Counted from the stretch's first letter, positions 28,142-37,985 are shown. The stretch is 64,000 nucleotides of DNA from Nonomuraea pusilla (GCF_900109355.1 NZ_FOBF01000016.1:124001-188000), one strand, 5' to 3'. Program-made: numbers and translations. The notes: generated by a model from the letters alone, not told the origin.

Positions 28142-28189
28142 TTTGGGCGGTTTAGCAAAAGGCGTCATCGCTCGATAAAACCGCCCAAA
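28142..28189 (-). terminator. Inverted repeat at the end of acyP
   Basis: TTTGGGCGGTTT (28142-28153) and AAACCGCCCAAA (28178-28189) are perfect 12-bp arms with a 24-nt loop. One arm lies inside the last codons of acyP and the other after the stop. On the minus strand it is followed by an AT-rich stretch, consistent with termination. Confidence 0.5.
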
Positions 28190-28452
28190 CTACCTCGGGG
28201 TTCGCTCCAGCGTTCCACTACTCCATCGACCCTCCCCGGCGTGTCGCAACCTCTCAGCAGCTCCAGCAGCTTGACGCAGGCGTCCCTGGGGCCCTCCGCC
28301 ACCACTTCCACGCGACCGTCCTCGGTGTTGCGTGCCCACCCGACCAGCCCGAGCTCCAAGGCTCGCGCCCGGGTCCACCACCGGAAGCCGACACCCTGCA
28401 CGTTCCCGCGCACCCAGGCGGTCACGCGGGCGTTTTCGGGGTTTTTAGTCAT
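28165..28452 (-). CDS. acyP: Acylphosphatase
   Basis: 95 residues from the ATG at 28452. The catalytic signature [14 protein letters not shown] (about 14-27) carries the phosphate-binding Arg, and the conserved Asn is in [17 protein letters not shown]. It hydrolyses acyl phosphates in the cytoplasm. Position next to smc matches the mycobacterial order. The length agrees with the family (about 90-100). An upstream in-frame extension lacks family similarity. Confidence 0.93.
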   Translation of the reverse strand: MTKNPENARVTAWVRGNVQGVGFRWWTRARALELGLVGWARNTEDGRVEVVAEGPRDACVKLLELLRGCDTPGRVDGVVERWSEPRGSLGGFIER

Positions 28453-28510
28453 TTTGTCTCCATTACTCTGCGTCCACAGCTTCAAAGGTCGCGCCCGGGA
28501 GGCGGGGCTC

Positions 28511-28560
28511 CACGCGGCCACGGCCGAGGCTTTCACGCGACCACGGCCAGGCTTTCACGC
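28511..28560. repeat. Tandem duplication covering the end of the LysR gene
   Basis: CACGCGGCCACGGCCGAGGC is repeated with small changes from 28534, and a third partial copy starts at 28556; the period is 22-23 bp. The second copy contains the LysR stop region, so the end of the gene itself has been duplicated. Confidence 0.65.
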
Positions 28561-29439
28561 GGCCTGAGCTGGAGCGGCGGCCGCGCAGAACGCCCTGACG
28601 GCCGCCGTCGCCCCCTCGCGCCGCCAGACCAGGGCCATCACCGACGGCGGCAGGCCCGCGACCGGGACGAACGCGACGTCGGGCCGTCCATGGTGGGCGG
28701 CGGTCGGGGTGCAGAAGAGCATGCCGCCCCTGTTCAGAGCCACCAGCGTCAGCCCTTCCTGGGTCGTGGACACCGCCGCGGCCACCGTGACGGGCCGCCC
28801 GCCGGGCGTGACCCGCGGGGCCACCAGCTCCCGCCAGCGGGGCGGCGCGGGCCCGTCCAGGCCGATCAGCGGCACGTCCGCCAGCTCCTCTGCCCCGATC
28901 GAGCGCCTGGCCGCCAGCCGGTGCCGCACGGACAGCCCCAGCCGGTGCGGCACGCGGTTCAGCGCCGGGCCCGTCTCCAGGTCGGGCTCGTCCACCGGCA
29001 GCAGCGTGAAGGCGACGTCCACGCCGCCCGCGCGGAGCCTCCCGAACGGGTCGGACAGCGGGATCTCCACCAGCTCCACCGCGCACTCCGGGTGCCGCCG
29101 CTCGAAGCGCTCCACCGCGCCCGTGACGACGTCCGTCGGCGTGCCGATGAAGCCCACGCGCAGCACGCCCTCCACCCGCCGCGCCGCCGCCCTCACCCTG
29201 TCGAACGCGCGTCCCAGGCCGTCGTAGGCGGGCCGCAGGTCGGCGAGGAAGCGCTCACCCAGCGGGGTCAGCCGCACCCGCCTGCTCGTACGGTCGAACA
29301 ACCGCGCGCCCACCCGGGTCTCCAGTGCCCGTACGAGCTGGCTCACCCGGCCGGGCGACAGGCGGAGCCGCTCCGCCGCGCGGGCGAAGTGAAGTTCCTC
29401 ACTGAGCACGACGAAGCACTCCAGCTCCCTGAACTCCAT
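28555..29439 (-). CDS. LysR-family transcriptional regulator
   Basis: 294 residues from the ATG at 29439, preceded by GGGAGGTGGC. The winged HTH spans about 1-60 (LHFARAAERLRLSPGRVSQLV) and the effector-binding type II domain about 88-290. It inserts between mutM and acyP, which are neighbours in related genomes, so it is an accessory gene. LysR regulators normally control a divergent neighbour, but the divergent side here holds only what looks like a decayed transporter fragment. Confidence 0.9.
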   Translation of the reverse strand: MEFRELECFVVLSEELHFARAAERLRLSPGRVSQLVRALETRVGARLFDRTSRRVRLTPLGERFLADLRPAYDGLGRAFDRVRAAARRVEGVLRVGFIGTPTDVVTGAVERFERRHPECAVELVEIPLSDPFGRLRAGGVDVAFTLLPVDEPDLETGPALNRVPHRLGLSVRHRLAARRSIGAEELADVPLIGLDGPAPPRWRELVAPRVTPGGRPVTVAAAVSTTQEGLTLVALNRGGMLFCTPTAAHHGRPDVAFVPVAGLPPSVMALVWRREGATAAVRAFCAAAAPAQAA

Positions 29440-29526
29440 GCCACCTCCCGATCCCTTAGCCAGGGTAAACGACGGCTTCGATCTCCGTCCGCGTCCCCGC
29501 AGGTCGCGCCGCCGGAGGCGGAGGAC

Positions 29527-29776
29527 ATGACCACCACAATCCCCTTCGCCGCGGCAGGGGGCCGCGCGCCCGGCCAGGAACCGCACAGCGCGCACGGGCG
29601 CCGTCACCCCCGTCGTACCGTGGGCCCCGGCCTGCGGCGGTGTCTCCGTCGCGCTTCAGCTCCGGGTCATCAGGCGGGCGGCGGCGACACCGGGGCCGCC
29701 CAGCTCGCGGCGGTCTCCAACGCCGCCATCCCCCTTGGGGCCCTGCGCGGTGGCGGGATCTCCGACGCCTCCCTGG
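29527..29776 (+). pseudogene. Possible decayed MFS transporter fragment divergent from the LysR gene
   Basis: The 337-bp gap between the LysR start and mutM has no intact gene. On the plus strand an ATG at 29527 with GGAGG upstream opens MTTTIPFAAAGG, and the same frame later reads AAQLAAVSNAAIPLGALRGG then ISDASLV, which resembles the late helices of MFS efflux permeases commonly divergent from LysR genes. The middle of such a protein is missing. The similarity is from memory and weak; the region may simply be non-coding. Confidence 0.28.
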
Positions 29777-30622
29777 TCAGCGTGGTCTGCGCTGGCAGCG
29801 GGGGCAGGAGTAGGACGAACGGTTCATGAACGGCTCGCGCCTGATCGGGGAGCCGCAGCGAGAGCACGGCAGGTCGCGGCGGCCGTACACCTCCAGGGAG
29901 CGGTCGAAGTAGCCGCTCTCGCCGTTGACGTTGACGTACAGGCTGTCGAAGGACGTGCCGCCCTGGTGCAGCGCGGCCGCCATGACCTCCCTGACCGCCG
30001 ACACGAGCTCCGCGATCTTCGGCCGGGTGAGCGTCTCCGTGGGCCTGGCCCAGTGCAGCCGGGCGATCCACAGCGCCTCGTCGGCGTAGATGTTGCCGAC
30101 GCCGCTGATCAGCGACTGGTCGAGCAGCGCCCGCTTGATCTCGGTGTGCCGCGCCCTGAGCCTGCGCGCGAACTCCGCCTCGTCGAACGCCGGCTCGAAC
30201 GGGTCGGGCGCGATGTGCGCGATCGGCTCGGGCACGCCGCCCACCAGCGGCGCCAGCATGACGTGCCCGAACGTGCGCTGGTCGACGAAGCGCAGGTCGG
30301 GGCCGCCGTCGGCGAACCTGACGCGGACCCGTAGATGCTTCTCAGGCGGCGCGGCCGGGTCGACGACGAGGAGCTGCCCGCTCATGCCGAGATGCGCCAT
30401 CAGCGCCTCGTCGGGGCCCGACAGCGGCAGCCACAGGTACTTGCCGCGCCGCCGCGCCGACTCGATCACGCGGCCCTTCAGCCGTGCGGCGAGGTCGTCG
30501 GCGCCGGCGAGGTGCCGTCTGACCGCCCGCGGGTGCAGCACCTCGGCCTCGGCGATCTCGCGGCCGACCACCCATTGCGCGAGGCCGCGCCTGACGACCT
30601 CGACCTCCGGCAGCTCGGGCAA
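29777..30622 (-). CDS. mutM: Formamidopyrimidine-DNA glycosylase
   Basis: 281 residues. The N-terminal PELPEV supplies catalytic Pro2 and Glu3 after Met removal; Lys61 (RGKYLWL) is the conserved beta-hairpin Lys. The helix-two-turn-helix includes [19 protein letters not shown], and the zinc finger is [10 protein letters not shown] then CPRCQ at the C-terminus. It excises 8-oxoguanine and cleaves the strand. The start is TTG at 30622, one base after the rnc stop, so it is translated with rnc. An rnc-mutM pair is standard in actinobacteria. Confidence 0.96.
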   Translation of the reverse strand: MPELPEVEVVRRGLAQWVVGREIAEAEVLHPRAVRRHLAGADDLAARLKGRVIESARRRGKYLWLPLSGPDEALMAHLGMSGQLLVVDPAAPPEKHLRVRVRFADGGPDLRFVDQRTFGHVMLAPLVGGVPEPIAHIAPDPFEPAFDEAEFARRLRARHTEIKRALLDQSLISGVGNIYADEALWIARLHWARPTETLTRPKIAELVSAVREVMAAALHQGGTSFDSLYVNVNGESGYFDRSLEVYGRRDLPCSRCGSPIRREPFMNRSSYSCPRCQRRPR

Positions 30623-30623
30623 C

Positions 30624-31364
30624 CTAGCCCGCCGGCTGGTTCTCGCGCTGCTCGCGGCGCGCCCTGATGCGGGTCCAGGCCGCCTCGGCCGCCTGCTGCT
30701 CGGCCTCCTTCTTGCTGCGGCCCGTGCCCGACCCGTACGACTCGCCGCCCACGCGCACCATGGCCGTGAACGACTTGGCGTGGTCGGGGCCGCTCTCCTC
30801 GACGTGGTACTCGGGCACGCCGAGCGCCTCGGAGGCGGTGAGCTCCTGCAGGGACGTCTTCCAGTCGAGCCCGGCCCCGAGCGACGCCGAACGGACGATC
30901 AGCGGGTCGAACAGCAGGTGCACCACGCGGAACGCCTCGTCGAGCCCCTTGTCGACGTAGACGGCGCCGATCAGCGCCTCCAGCGTGTCGGCCAGGATCG
31001 AGGACTTGTCGCGCCCGCCGGTGCCCTCCTCGCCCCTGCCCAGCCGCAGGAACCGGCCCAGGCCCAGGTTGCGGGCCACGTCGGCCAGGGCACGCATGTT
31101 GACCACCGCGGCGCGCAGCTTCGCCAGCTGCCCTTCGGGCAGGTCGGGGTGGTTGCGGTAGAGGGTGTCGGTGACCACCAGGCCCAGCACCGAGTCGCCG
31201 AGGAACTCCAGGCGCTCGTTGGTGGGCAGGCCGCCGTTCTCGTACGCGTACGAGCGGTGCGTCAGCGCCCGCTCCAGGATGTCGGCGTCGAGGCCGACGA
31301 CAAGGACCCGCTCCAGCTCGTCTCGGGCGACCTCGACGGCCACCGGCTTAGGACCTGCGCCCAC
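30624..31364 (-). CDS. rnc: Ribonuclease III
   Basis: 246 residues. The catalytic domain has the signature [11 protein letters not shown] (50-60, Asp57) and Glu129 in DTLEALIGA; the double-stranded RNA binding domain spans about 167-237 ([34 protein letters not shown]). It processes rRNA precursors and other duplex RNA. GTG start at 31364 with GAGGAGG six nt upstream. It is separated from rpmF by a terminator, so it probably has its own promoter in 31365-31500. Confidence 0.96.
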   Translation of the reverse strand: MGAGPKPVAVEVARDELERVLVVGLDADILERALTHRSYAYENGGLPTNERLEFLGDSVLGLVVTDTLYRNHPDLPEGQLAKLRAAVVNMRALADVARNLGLGRFLRLGRGEEGTGGRDKSSILADTLEALIGAVYVDKGLDEAFRVVHLLFDPLIVRSASLGAGLDWKTSLQELTASEALGVPEYHVEESGPDHAKSFTAMVRVGGESYGSGTGRSKKEAEQQAAEAAWTRIRARREQRENQPAG

Positions 31365-31506
31365 GTGTTTCCTCCTCGGACATCTTCACAAGGCTCGACG
31401 GCTGCGGAAGATGCCCGAAAACGTGGTGGGCGTCGGGGACGAACGCCCCCCGGCGTCCACCACGGCCGCGGGCGGGACCGCCGCCGTACGCATCTGAGAC
31501 GTTAAC

Positions 31507-31537
31507 GCCGACCGAGGCACAATGGCACCCGGTCGGC
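31507..31537 (-). terminator. Terminator after rpmF
   Basis: GCCGACCG (31507-31514) pairs with CGGTCGGC (31530-31537), with further GGC/GCC pairing inside. It begins 20 bp after the rpmF stop and is followed on the minus strand by GTTAACG. Confidence 0.6.
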
Positions 31538-31556
31538 ATCACGTCAACTGACGGGA

Positions 31557-31736
31557 TCAGGCGGACGGCTCGACGACCTGACGACGGTTGTAGGTGCCGC
31601 AGGTGGGGCACGCGATGTGCGGCTGCTTGGGCGAACGGCACTGCGGGCAGCTCACCAGGGCGACAGCAGTCGTCTTCCACTGGGAGCGACGGGCGCGGGT
31701 GTTGCTCCGCGACATCTTTCGCTTCGGGACGGCCAC
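31557..31736 (-). CDS. rpmF: 50S ribosomal protein L32, zinc-ribbon form
   Basis: 59 residues, starting [20 protein letters not shown] as all bL32 proteins do. Cys30/Cys33 (CPQC) and Cys43/Cys46 (CPTC) form the four-cysteine zinc ribbon, so this is the zinc-dependent version. GTG start at 31736, with AGGAGAAG overlapping the end of the DUF177 gene; only 1 bp separates the two genes. DUF177-rpmF is a near-universal pair. Confidence 0.96.
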   Translation of the reverse strand: MAVPKRKMSRSNTRARRSQWKTTAVALVSCPQCRSPKQPHIACPTCGTYNRRQVVEPSA

Positions 31737-31737
31737 G

Positions 31738-32289
31738 TCACTTCTCCTGATCGTTATCGTTCTCGGTAATCAGACCCTGCAACGACGCCCAGCGGGCGTC
31801 GATCTTCTCGTGCCGGTGGTCAGGGCCGGCCTCGGCCAGCTTGACCCCGCACTCCGTGCAGAGCCCCTCGCAGTCTTCACTGCAGACGGGGCTCAGCGGC
31901 AGTGCGAGCACCACCGCGTCGCGGAACGTCGGCTCGAGGTCGAGCAGCTCCCCGTCGAGCAGTGAGTCGTCCTCCGAGGCGTCCTCGTCGGAGTAGAAGA
32001 ACAGCTCCTGGAGGTCGACCTCGATGTCCGAGGCGACGGGGTCGAGACACCGCGCGCACTCCCCGGCGAGCGGGGCGCGCGCCGTGCCCGAGACGAGCAC
32101 GCCTTCCATCACTGCTTCGAGCCGCAGGTCCAGCTCGACTTCGGCGTCCTTGGGGACACCGATCATGTCGACGCCGAGGTGCGCCGGAGCCGGGAGGGTC
32201 AGGCGCAGCTCGCGCATCGTGCCCGGCCGCTTTCCCAGGTCGTGAGTGGAGATCACCCAAGGGGAGCGGGGGTCGAGGTGCTGAGTCAT
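31738..32289 (-). CDS. DUF177 (YceD-type) protein
   Basis: 183 residues from the ATG at 32289; an in-frame ATG at 32307 would add six residues. The DUF177 signature [14 protein letters not shown] and the cysteine-rich C-terminal [16 protein letters not shown], likely a metal site, are present, with an acidic loop ([18 protein letters not shown]) between them. The family sits upstream of rpmF and is implicated in 23S rRNA accumulation or processing. Predicted cytoplasmic. Translation is almost certainly coupled to L32. Confidence 0.92.
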   Translation of the reverse strand: MTQHLDPRSPWVISTHDLGKRPGTMRELRLTLPAPAHLGVDMIGVPKDAEVELDLRLEAVMEGVLVSGTARAPLAGECARCLDPVASDIEVDLQELFFYSDEDASEDDSLLDGELLDLEPTFRDAVVLALPLSPVCSEDCEGLCTECGVKLAEAGPDHRHEKIDARWASLQGLITENDNDQEK

Positions 32290-32358
32290 CCTGCTCTCGC
32301 TAGGCATGGCGACATTCGCCGTCGTACAAGGCCGAAATGAAAGGATACCAGGTCGCCG

Positions 32359-32835
32359 TCAGCCCCTGAGCCGCTCTATGAGCAGCTTGTGGACCAGGTC
32401 GGGGACCAGGCCGGACACGTCCCCACCATACCGGGCGATCTCCTTGACCCTGCTGGAGGACAGGAAGGAGTACTCGGGGTTGGTGGGCATGAACAGCGTC
32501 TCCACGCCCGACAGGCGGTAGTTGAGCTGCGCCATCTGCAGCTCGTAGTCGAAGTCGCTGACCACCCTGATGCCCTTGACGATGGCGGGGATCTCGTTCT
32601 GCTTGCAGAAGTCCACCAGCAGCCCGTGGAACTTCCGCACCCTGACGTTGGGAAAGTCCTTCGTCACGGACTGCAGGACCTCGATCCGCTCGTCCACCGT
32701 GAACAGGCTGCTCTTCTCGATGTTGATCAGGACCGCCACGGTCACCTCGTCGTACAGCCGGGCGGCCCGGCCGATGATGTCGAGATGGCCATTGGTGATG
32801 GGGTCGAACGACCCCGGGCAGACAACGCGGCGCAA
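32359..32835 (-). CDS. coaD: Phosphopantetheine adenylyltransferase
   Basis: 158 residues, full length. GSFDPITNGHLDI (8-20) holds the TxGH nucleotide motif with His17, and the C-terminal FLSSSRVKEIARYGGDVSGL is the second signature. It makes dephospho-CoA from 4'-phosphopantetheine and ATP. TTG start at 32835 with GGGAGG upstream. It follows rsmD by 21 bp, as in many bacteria, so they are cotranscribed. Confidence 0.96.
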   Translation of the reverse strand: MRRVVCPGSFDPITNGHLDIIGRAARLYDEVTVAVLINIEKSSLFTVDERIEVLQSVTKDFPNVRVRKFHGLLVDFCKQNEIPAIVKGIRVVSDFDYELQMAQLNYRLSGVETLFMPTNPEYSFLSSSRVKEIARYGGDVSGLVPDLVHKLLIERLRG

Positions 32836-32856
32836 GACGCCTCCCAGGTCTACGGC

Positions 32857-33426
32857 CTACGGGTTCCCGGCTGCGCGACCGTACCAAACGGACGCTTCGC
32901 CGTATCTACGGACCCTCTCCTCAAGATATCCATCAGGCCACACCAGGGGCTTTCCCCTGCTTTCCCGTTCGAACGCCACCAAAGCCTCATCGGCCAGCCA
33001 GCCGTTGTCGCGCAGCAGCTCCAGGACCCGGACCACGTCCGCGTCCGGCACCGCGTACGGCGGATCGGCGAAGACGATGTCGTACGGCTCCTCCTCAGGA
33101 GGCCGCGCGAGCACCCGCTCCACCTTGTCGCCCACCAGCCGGGCGCCCGCCAGGCCCAGCGCCTGCACGTTCGCCTTGATCGTCCGGATCGCCTTCGGGT
33201 CGGACTCCACCAGCAGCGCGTGCGCCGCCCCCCGCGACAGCGCCTCCAGCCCCACCGCGCCCGACCCCGCGTACAGGTCCATCACCCGGGCCCCGTCGAG
33301 ACCCTGCAGCGCGTCGAGCGTCAAGAAGATCCCTTCCCGCGCCCTGTCGCTGGTCGGTCTCGTCCCGCGCCCCGGCGGGACGCTCAACCGGCGCCCACCC
33401 GCGCTGCCCGCGATGATCCGAGTCAT
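32857..33426 (-). CDS. rsmD: 16S rRNA (guanine-N2-)-methyltransferase RsmD
   Basis: 189 residues from the ATG at 33426, which gives the usual N-terminus MTRIIAGSAGGRRL; another ATG lies three codons upstream. SAM-binding DLYAGSGAVGLEALSRGA and the catalytic DPPY motif (FADPPYAVPD) are intact. It methylates G966 of 16S rRNA during 30S assembly. First gene of the rsmD-coaD unit. Confidence 0.94.
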   Translation of the reverse strand: MTRIIAGSAGGRRLSVPPGRGTRPTSDRAREGIFLTLDALQGLDGARVMDLYAGSGAVGLEALSRGAAHALLVESDPKAIRTIKANVQALGLAGARLVGDKVERVLARPPEEEPYDIVFADPPYAVPDADVVRVLELLRDNGWLADEALVAFERESRGKPLVWPDGYLEERVRRYGEASVWYGRAAGNP

Positions 33427-33988
33427 GCGCCCCATTCTTCCGCATGTCGGCGCAGGTCAAGAGTGAACAAGTGTCGGCCTCGAGAGCGCAAGGGTGATTC
33501 CCATCCGTCCCGGGAGTACGCATGATGAGTCTGCGGCCTTCGAGGTGACCCAGATGAAGGCCGACCGGCGTGATCGTGAGCCCTTCCGCACGCCGGTTCC
33601 CTCGGCACCTGACCCGGGGGATGGGCCCAGCCGGGGACGGCATTCGGGGGGAGGCCGTCCCCGCGGCTGGGTTCTTTCACACCGGCGCTTCCAGCGCCTC
33701 GCGAGGAGCGTCTCCGCCTCCGGGAAGTGCCAGGCAGCCGAGCGCCCCTCGCCGCCGCCACCCCGCTCCCAACGCGACCTCAGCGGCCCCGCTGCCAACG
33801 GGACGCGCATCAACCGCCGCGCTCACAGCACGACGCGCACCTCGATCGCCGCCTCGCCCACGAGGCGACCAGCCGTCGCGCTCACGACGGACGCGCACCT
33901 CACCGCCGGGACGACCCCCCGGCGTCCCCGCCTCCGCCGCGACGCACGCCCCCGGCACCGCCGCGCGGCCGGGGCGAGAGGGCAGGGG
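33427..33988. other. 562-bp gap between rsmD and recG with no supported gene
   Basis: Open frames here lack ribosome sites or convincing protein composition. A plus-strand frame from GTG 33494 (reading IPIRPGSTHDESAAFEV) is the best candidate but runs through the hairpin at 33626-33671 and into antisense of recG. The right half is low-complexity and contains imperfect direct repeats near 33814-33850 and 33872-33905, sharing CGCGCTCAC and GACGCGCACCTC. Confidence 0.5.
33626..33678 (+). terminator. Strong intrinsic-terminator-like hairpin without an assigned gene
   Basis: CCCAGCC (33626-33632) and GGGGACGGC (33633-33641) pair with GCCGTCCCC (33654-33662) and GGCTGGG (33665-33671), a 16-bp stem with a 2-nt bulge and a loop containing six G. 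TTCTTTC follows on the plus strand. No plus-strand gene upstream explains it. On the minus strand the loop would show six C, which recalls 6C RNA, but only one such loop is present. Confidence 0.5.
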
Positions 33989-36163
33989 TCAGGTCTTCTC
34001 CAGGTATTCGGCGCGTTCGTCCGCCAGCAGGCGGTCGAGTTCCGCGCGCAGCCCGGGGTGGTGGGCCAGCTCGGGATCTCCGGCCAGCAGCGCCGCGGCC
34101 TCCTGTCTGGCCGAGGCGATGACGTCCTCGTCGCGCAGGAGCTGCAGCAGCTTGAGCGACGAGCGCTTGCCCGACTGGGCCGCGCCCAGCACGTCGCCCT
34201 CGCGGCGCTGCTCCAGGTCGACCCGTGACAGCTCGAAGCCGTCGAGCGTCGCCGCCACCGCGTCGAGCCTCGCCCGCGCGGGCGTGCCCTCGGGGAAGTC
34301 GGACACGAGCAGGCACAGCCCGGGCAGCCCGCCCCGGCCGACCCGGCCCCTGAGCTGGTGCAGCTGGGAGACGCCGAACCGGTCGGCGTCCATGATGATC
34401 ATGACGGACGAGTTCGGCACGTCGACGCCCACCTCGATCACCGTGGTCGCCACCAGGACGTCGAGCTCGCCCCGCGTGAAGGAGCGCATGACGGCGTCCT
34501 TCTCCTCCGGGGGCAGCTTGCCGTGCAGCACGCCGAGCCGCAGGTCGTGGAACGGCCCCTCGCGCAGCAGCTCCGCGACGTCGAGGACGGCCAGCGGCGG
34601 GCGGCGCTCGTCGTCGCCCTGCGGCTCCATGTCGCCCTCGTCGCCCTCCAGGTCGCCGATGCGCGGGCACACGATGTACGCCTGCCTGCCCAGCTCCACC
34701 TCCTCGCGCACCCGCTGCCAGGTGCGCTCCAGGTAGTGGGGCTTCTCCGCCGCGGGGACGACGTGCGTGGTGATCGGCGCCCGCCCGGACGGCAGCTGCG
34801 ACAGCGTGGAGACCTCGAGGTCGCCGAAGACCGTCATGGCGACCGTGCGCGGGATCGGCGTGGCCGTCATGACCAGGACGTGCGGCCGCTTGCCCCCGGC
34901 CTTCTCGCGCAGCGCGTCGCGCTGCTCGACGCCGAAGCGGTGCTGCTCGTCGACCACGACGAGCCCGAGGTCGGCGAACTGGACGTGCTCCTGCAGCAGG
35001 GCGTGCGTGCCGACCACGATGCCGGCCGTGCCTGATGCCGCGTCGAGCAGGGCGGCGCGCCGCGCGGCGGCCCCCATCGAGCCGGTGAGCAGCGTGACCG
35101 CGGTGCCGCCGAACATGCCGCCCTGCGCGAGGTCGCCCAGCATCGCGGTGATGGAGCGGTGGTGCTGCTGGGCCAGCACCTCGGTGGGGGCGAGCAGCGC
35201 GGCCTGGCCGCCCGCGTCGACGACCTGGAGCATGGCGCGCAGCGCCACCACGGTCTTGCCCGCGCCGACCTCGCCCTGCAGCAGCCGGTGCATGGGGTGC
35301 TCCAGCGCCAGGTCGGCGGCGATCTCCTCGCCGACCAGCGCCTGGCCCTCGGTCAGGGAGAACGGCAGCCGCTCGTCGAAGGCCGCGAGGATGCCGCCGG
35401 ACCTGCGCGGCCTCGGCATGGCGGGCCAGGCGGTGGCGGCCCTGCGCCGCTGGAGCAGCGCCGACTGGAGCAGGAACGCCTCGTCGAACTTCAGCCGCTC
35501 GCGCGCCCGCCGCACGTCGGCGAGGTCCTTCGGCCGGTGGACGGCCACGAGGGCGTCGCCCAGGCCGCTCAGCCCCAGCCGGGAGCGCAGGTCGGCGGGC
35601 AGCGGGTCGTCGAGCGGGCCCAGCGTGTCGAGCACGACGCCGACTGCGCGCCTGATCGCCCACGGCGTGACGTCCTTGCCCGCCGGGTAGATCGGCACCG
35701 GCGCGGACGCGAACTCCTCGGCACTCGCCTCGCCGTCCTCGAACAGCTCGAACTCGGGGTGCGAGAGCTGCCAGCGCGGGTGGGAGCGCGAGCCGAACAG
35801 CCCCACCTTCCCGGCGAACATGCCGCGCCGCCCCGGCTTGAGCCGCGACTCCGCGACGTGCGAGCCCTTGCCGAAGAACGACAGATAGATCTTGTTGCGC
35901 GCGGCGTCGACGACCTCGACCTCCAGCCAGGTGCCGCCGCGGTTGCGCATGGGCTTGCGCATGAGCCTGGACACCTCGCCCACCACGGTGACGTGCTCGT
36001 CGACCTCCAGCGCGTCGAGCGCGGTGAGCTCGCCGCGCTCGGCGTAGCGGCGCGGGTAGTGGCGCAGCAGGTCGCCGACCGTCTCCAGGCCGAGCACGGC
36101 GTGCAGCAGCTTGGCGGTCTTCGGGTCGAGCGCCTTGGTGAGGGGCTCGTCGAAACGGCTCAC
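33989..36163 (-). CDS. recG: ATP-dependent DNA helicase RecG
   Basis: 724 residues. The N-terminal OB wedge domain (about 1-200) is followed by helicase lobes with Walker A GEVGAGKTVVALRA, DEQH box VVVDEQHRFGVEQ, motif III TATPIPRT and motif VI HQLRGRVGRGGLPG. RecG remodels stalled replication forks and branched DNA. GTG start at 36163. It follows the DAK2-domain gene by 78 bp on the same strand, as in other actinobacteria. Confidence 0.96.
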   Translation of the reverse strand: MSRFDEPLTKALDPKTAKLLHAVLGLETVGDLLRHYPRRYAERGELTALDALEVDEHVTVVGEVSRLMRKPMRNRGGTWLEVEVVDAARNKIYLSFFGKGSHVAESRLKPGRRGMFAGKVGLFGSRSHPRWQLSHPEFELFEDGEASAEEFASAPVPIYPAGKDVTPWAIRRAVGVVLDTLGPLDDPLPADLRSRLGLSGLGDALVAVHRPKDLADVRRARERLKFDEAFLLQSALLQRRRAATAWPAMPRPRRSGGILAAFDERLPFSLTEGQALVGEEIAADLALEHPMHRLLQGEVGAGKTVVALRAMLQVVDAGGQAALLAPTEVLAQQHHRSITAMLGDLAQGGMFGGTAVTLLTGSMGAAARRAALLDAASGTAGIVVGTHALLQEHVQFADLGLVVVDEQHRFGVEQRDALREKAGGKRPHVLVMTATPIPRTVAMTVFGDLEVSTLSQLPSGRAPITTHVVPAAEKPHYLERTWQRVREEVELGRQAYIVCPRIGDLEGDEGDMEPQGDDERRPPLAVLDVAELLREGPFHDLRLGVLHGKLPPEEKDAVMRSFTRGELDVLVATTVIEVGVDVPNSSVMIIMDADRFGVSQLHQLRGRVGRGGLPGLCLLVSDFPEGTPARARLDAVAATLDGFELSRVDLEQRREGDVLGAAQSGKRSSLKLLQLLRDEDVIASARQEAAALLAGDPELAHHPGLRAELDRLLADERAEYLEKT

Positions 36164-36241
36164 GGCTCTATGTTCTACCGCCTGTGACCGACAGGATTCA
36201 CGCGCGCCACCACCGGCGCCGCCTCGTCCGCGGCGCGGGCG

Positions 36242-37786
36242 TCACTCCACCCCGATGAGCAGGGGGTAGCCGCCCTGGCCGCCCTCGTACACGGCCACGT
36301 CCACGTCGGGACGGGTGCGGCGCAGGTGCTCCTCCACGCCGGACGTGAGGCCGGGCGGCGCGCCGGCGCCCGTGACCAGGGTGACCAGCTCGCCGCCGCC
36401 CGCCAGCATGCGGTGCACGACCATGACCGCGACCTCGCCGAGCGCGCCGCCGATCACGGCCACGTCCCCGTCGATCAGGCCGAGGACGTCGCCGGGGCGG
36501 CACACGCCCGCGCTCGTCACCGCCTCCCTGTCGGCCACCGCGAGGTGCCCGTGCCTGGTGTGGCCGGCCGCGTCGGTCATCGCCACCACGTCGTCGTCGA
36601 AGCGGCGCAGCGGGTCGTGCACGGCCAGCGCCGCGAGTCCCTGCACGGTCGCCTTCGTGGGCAGGACGCTGACGTGCACGCCGTCCTCGCGGGCGATCTC
36701 GGCCGCCGCCCCGGCGACGGCGCCGACGCCCTCGTCGTTCGGCAGCACCACGACCTCGCTGCCCGCCCGCCTGATCGCGGCGACCAGCGCGGGCAGCGGC
36801 GGCCGCGTGCCGGGGGCCCGCCGCACCACCTCGGCGCCGCACTCCTCGAACAGCGCCGCGATGCCGTCGCCCGCGGCCACCGCCACCACGCCCCTGCCCC
36901 TGCCCGCCTTCCCCTGCGGCTCGGCGAGGTAGGTGATCCTGATCCGGTGGGGACGCCCCGCCCGCAGCGCCGCCTCGACGGCCGGCCCCGCCTCCGGGAC
37001 GTGGACATGGACGTTCCACAGCCCGTCGCCGCCGACCACGACGAGGGAGTCGCCCATGGCGTCGAGCTCGTCGCGCAGCGCCGCCACGGCGGCGTCCTCG
37101 GCGTCGAGCAGGTACATCACCTCGTAGCCCGCGCCCACCTCGGTCATCGGGGTCACCCGGCCCGTCGGCGCGGGGACGTCGTAGCGGCCGGCCGAGGACC
37201 CGGTGATCGCTGCCGACAGCGTCTCCAGGAGGATCGCCGCGCCCGCGCCGCCCGCGTCCACCACGCCGCTGCGGGCCAGGACGTCGAGCTGGCCCGGCGT
37301 GCGGCGCAGCGCGGCGCGGGCCTCCCCCGCCGCCCGCCGCGCCACCTCGGCCAGGTCGTCGCCGGCCTCGCGCGCCGCCAGCGCCGCGCTCTCCAGCACG
37401 GTCAGCACGGTGCCCTCGACCGGCCTGGCGACGCACTGCCTGGCGAGCGCCGCCGCCCGCAGCAGCGCCTCACGCAGGTCGCCGCCGTCCTTCAGGACGT
37501 CGGACAGCCCGCGCAGCGCCTGGCTCACGATCACGCCCGAGTTGCCGCGCGCCCCCACCAGGGCGCCGTACGCGAGGGTCTGCCAGACGACGGCGACGTC
37601 GACGTCGTCGGGGAGCGACTCGACGGCCTCGGCGGCAGAGAGCATGGTCAGGTGGAGGTTGGTGCCGGTGTCGCCGTCGGCGACGGGGAAGACGTTGAGC
37701 GCGTCGATCTCCGTCCTGGCCCCTCCGAGGGCGTCGGCGGCCAGGCGGGCCCAGCGGCGCACCGCGGGCGGGTCGAGGACCTCCAT
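36242..37786 (-). CDS. DAK2-domain protein (FakA/YloV-like)
   Basis: 514 residues. The N-terminal DhaL/DAK2 domain (about 1-205) has [18 protein letters not shown] with the metal-binding Asp residues and [16 protein letters not shown] middle domain follows, and the C-terminal DegV-like/DUF1949-like part contains the phosphate-binding [17 protein letters not shown]. In Firmicutes the homologue FakA is the ATP-binding subunit that, with FakB, phosphorylates fatty acids. No fakB is visible here. Order with rpmB and recG is conserved. Confidence 0.9.
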   Translation of the reverse strand: MEVLDPPAVRRWARLAADALGGARTEIDALNVFPVADGDTGTNLHLTMLSAAEAVESLPDDVDVAVVWQTLAYGALVGARGNSGVIVSQALRGLSDVLKDGGDLREALLRAAALARQCVARPVEGTVLTVLESAALAAREAGDDLAEVARRAAGEARAALRRTPGQLDVLARSGVVDAGGAGAAILLETLSAAITGSSAGRYDVPAPTGRVTPMTEVGAGYEVMYLLDAEDAAVAALRDELDAMGDSLVVVGGDGLWNVHVHVPEAGPAVEAALRAGRPHRIRITYLAEPQGKAGRGRGVVAVAAGDGIAALFEECGAEVVRRAPGTRPPLPALVAAIRRAGSEVVVLPNDEGVGAVAGAAAEIAREDGVHVSVLPTKATVQGLAALAVHDPLRRFDDDVVAMTDAAGHTRHGHLAVADREAVTSAGVCRPGDVLGLIDGDVAVIGGALGEVAVMVVHRMLAGGGELVTLVTGAGAPPGLTSGVEEHLRRTRPDVDVAVYEGGQGGYPLLIGVE

Positions 37787-37985
37787 GTACGCGCTCCGAC
37801 CTCCCCGAGTGCGCTACCGTTGTGCGAGGAGGATATCTCCGTGCCAGGCGGCGTCCAGCTCCCCGGGTCGCACCCAGTCAGGTGGATCGGATATTCTCGT
37901 CTGGCTAGCCGGTTGTCCCGGCATGCCCTCCGCCCGGAATGCATCAGCGGACAGGGCTACATCGACTGTTTTAAGGAGCGATACC

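Noticed and set aside
33626-33671. 6C RNA on the minus strand
   Set aside because: Only one loop with six C is present; the family needs two such hairpins. A plus-strand terminator explains the structure better, given the T-rich tail.
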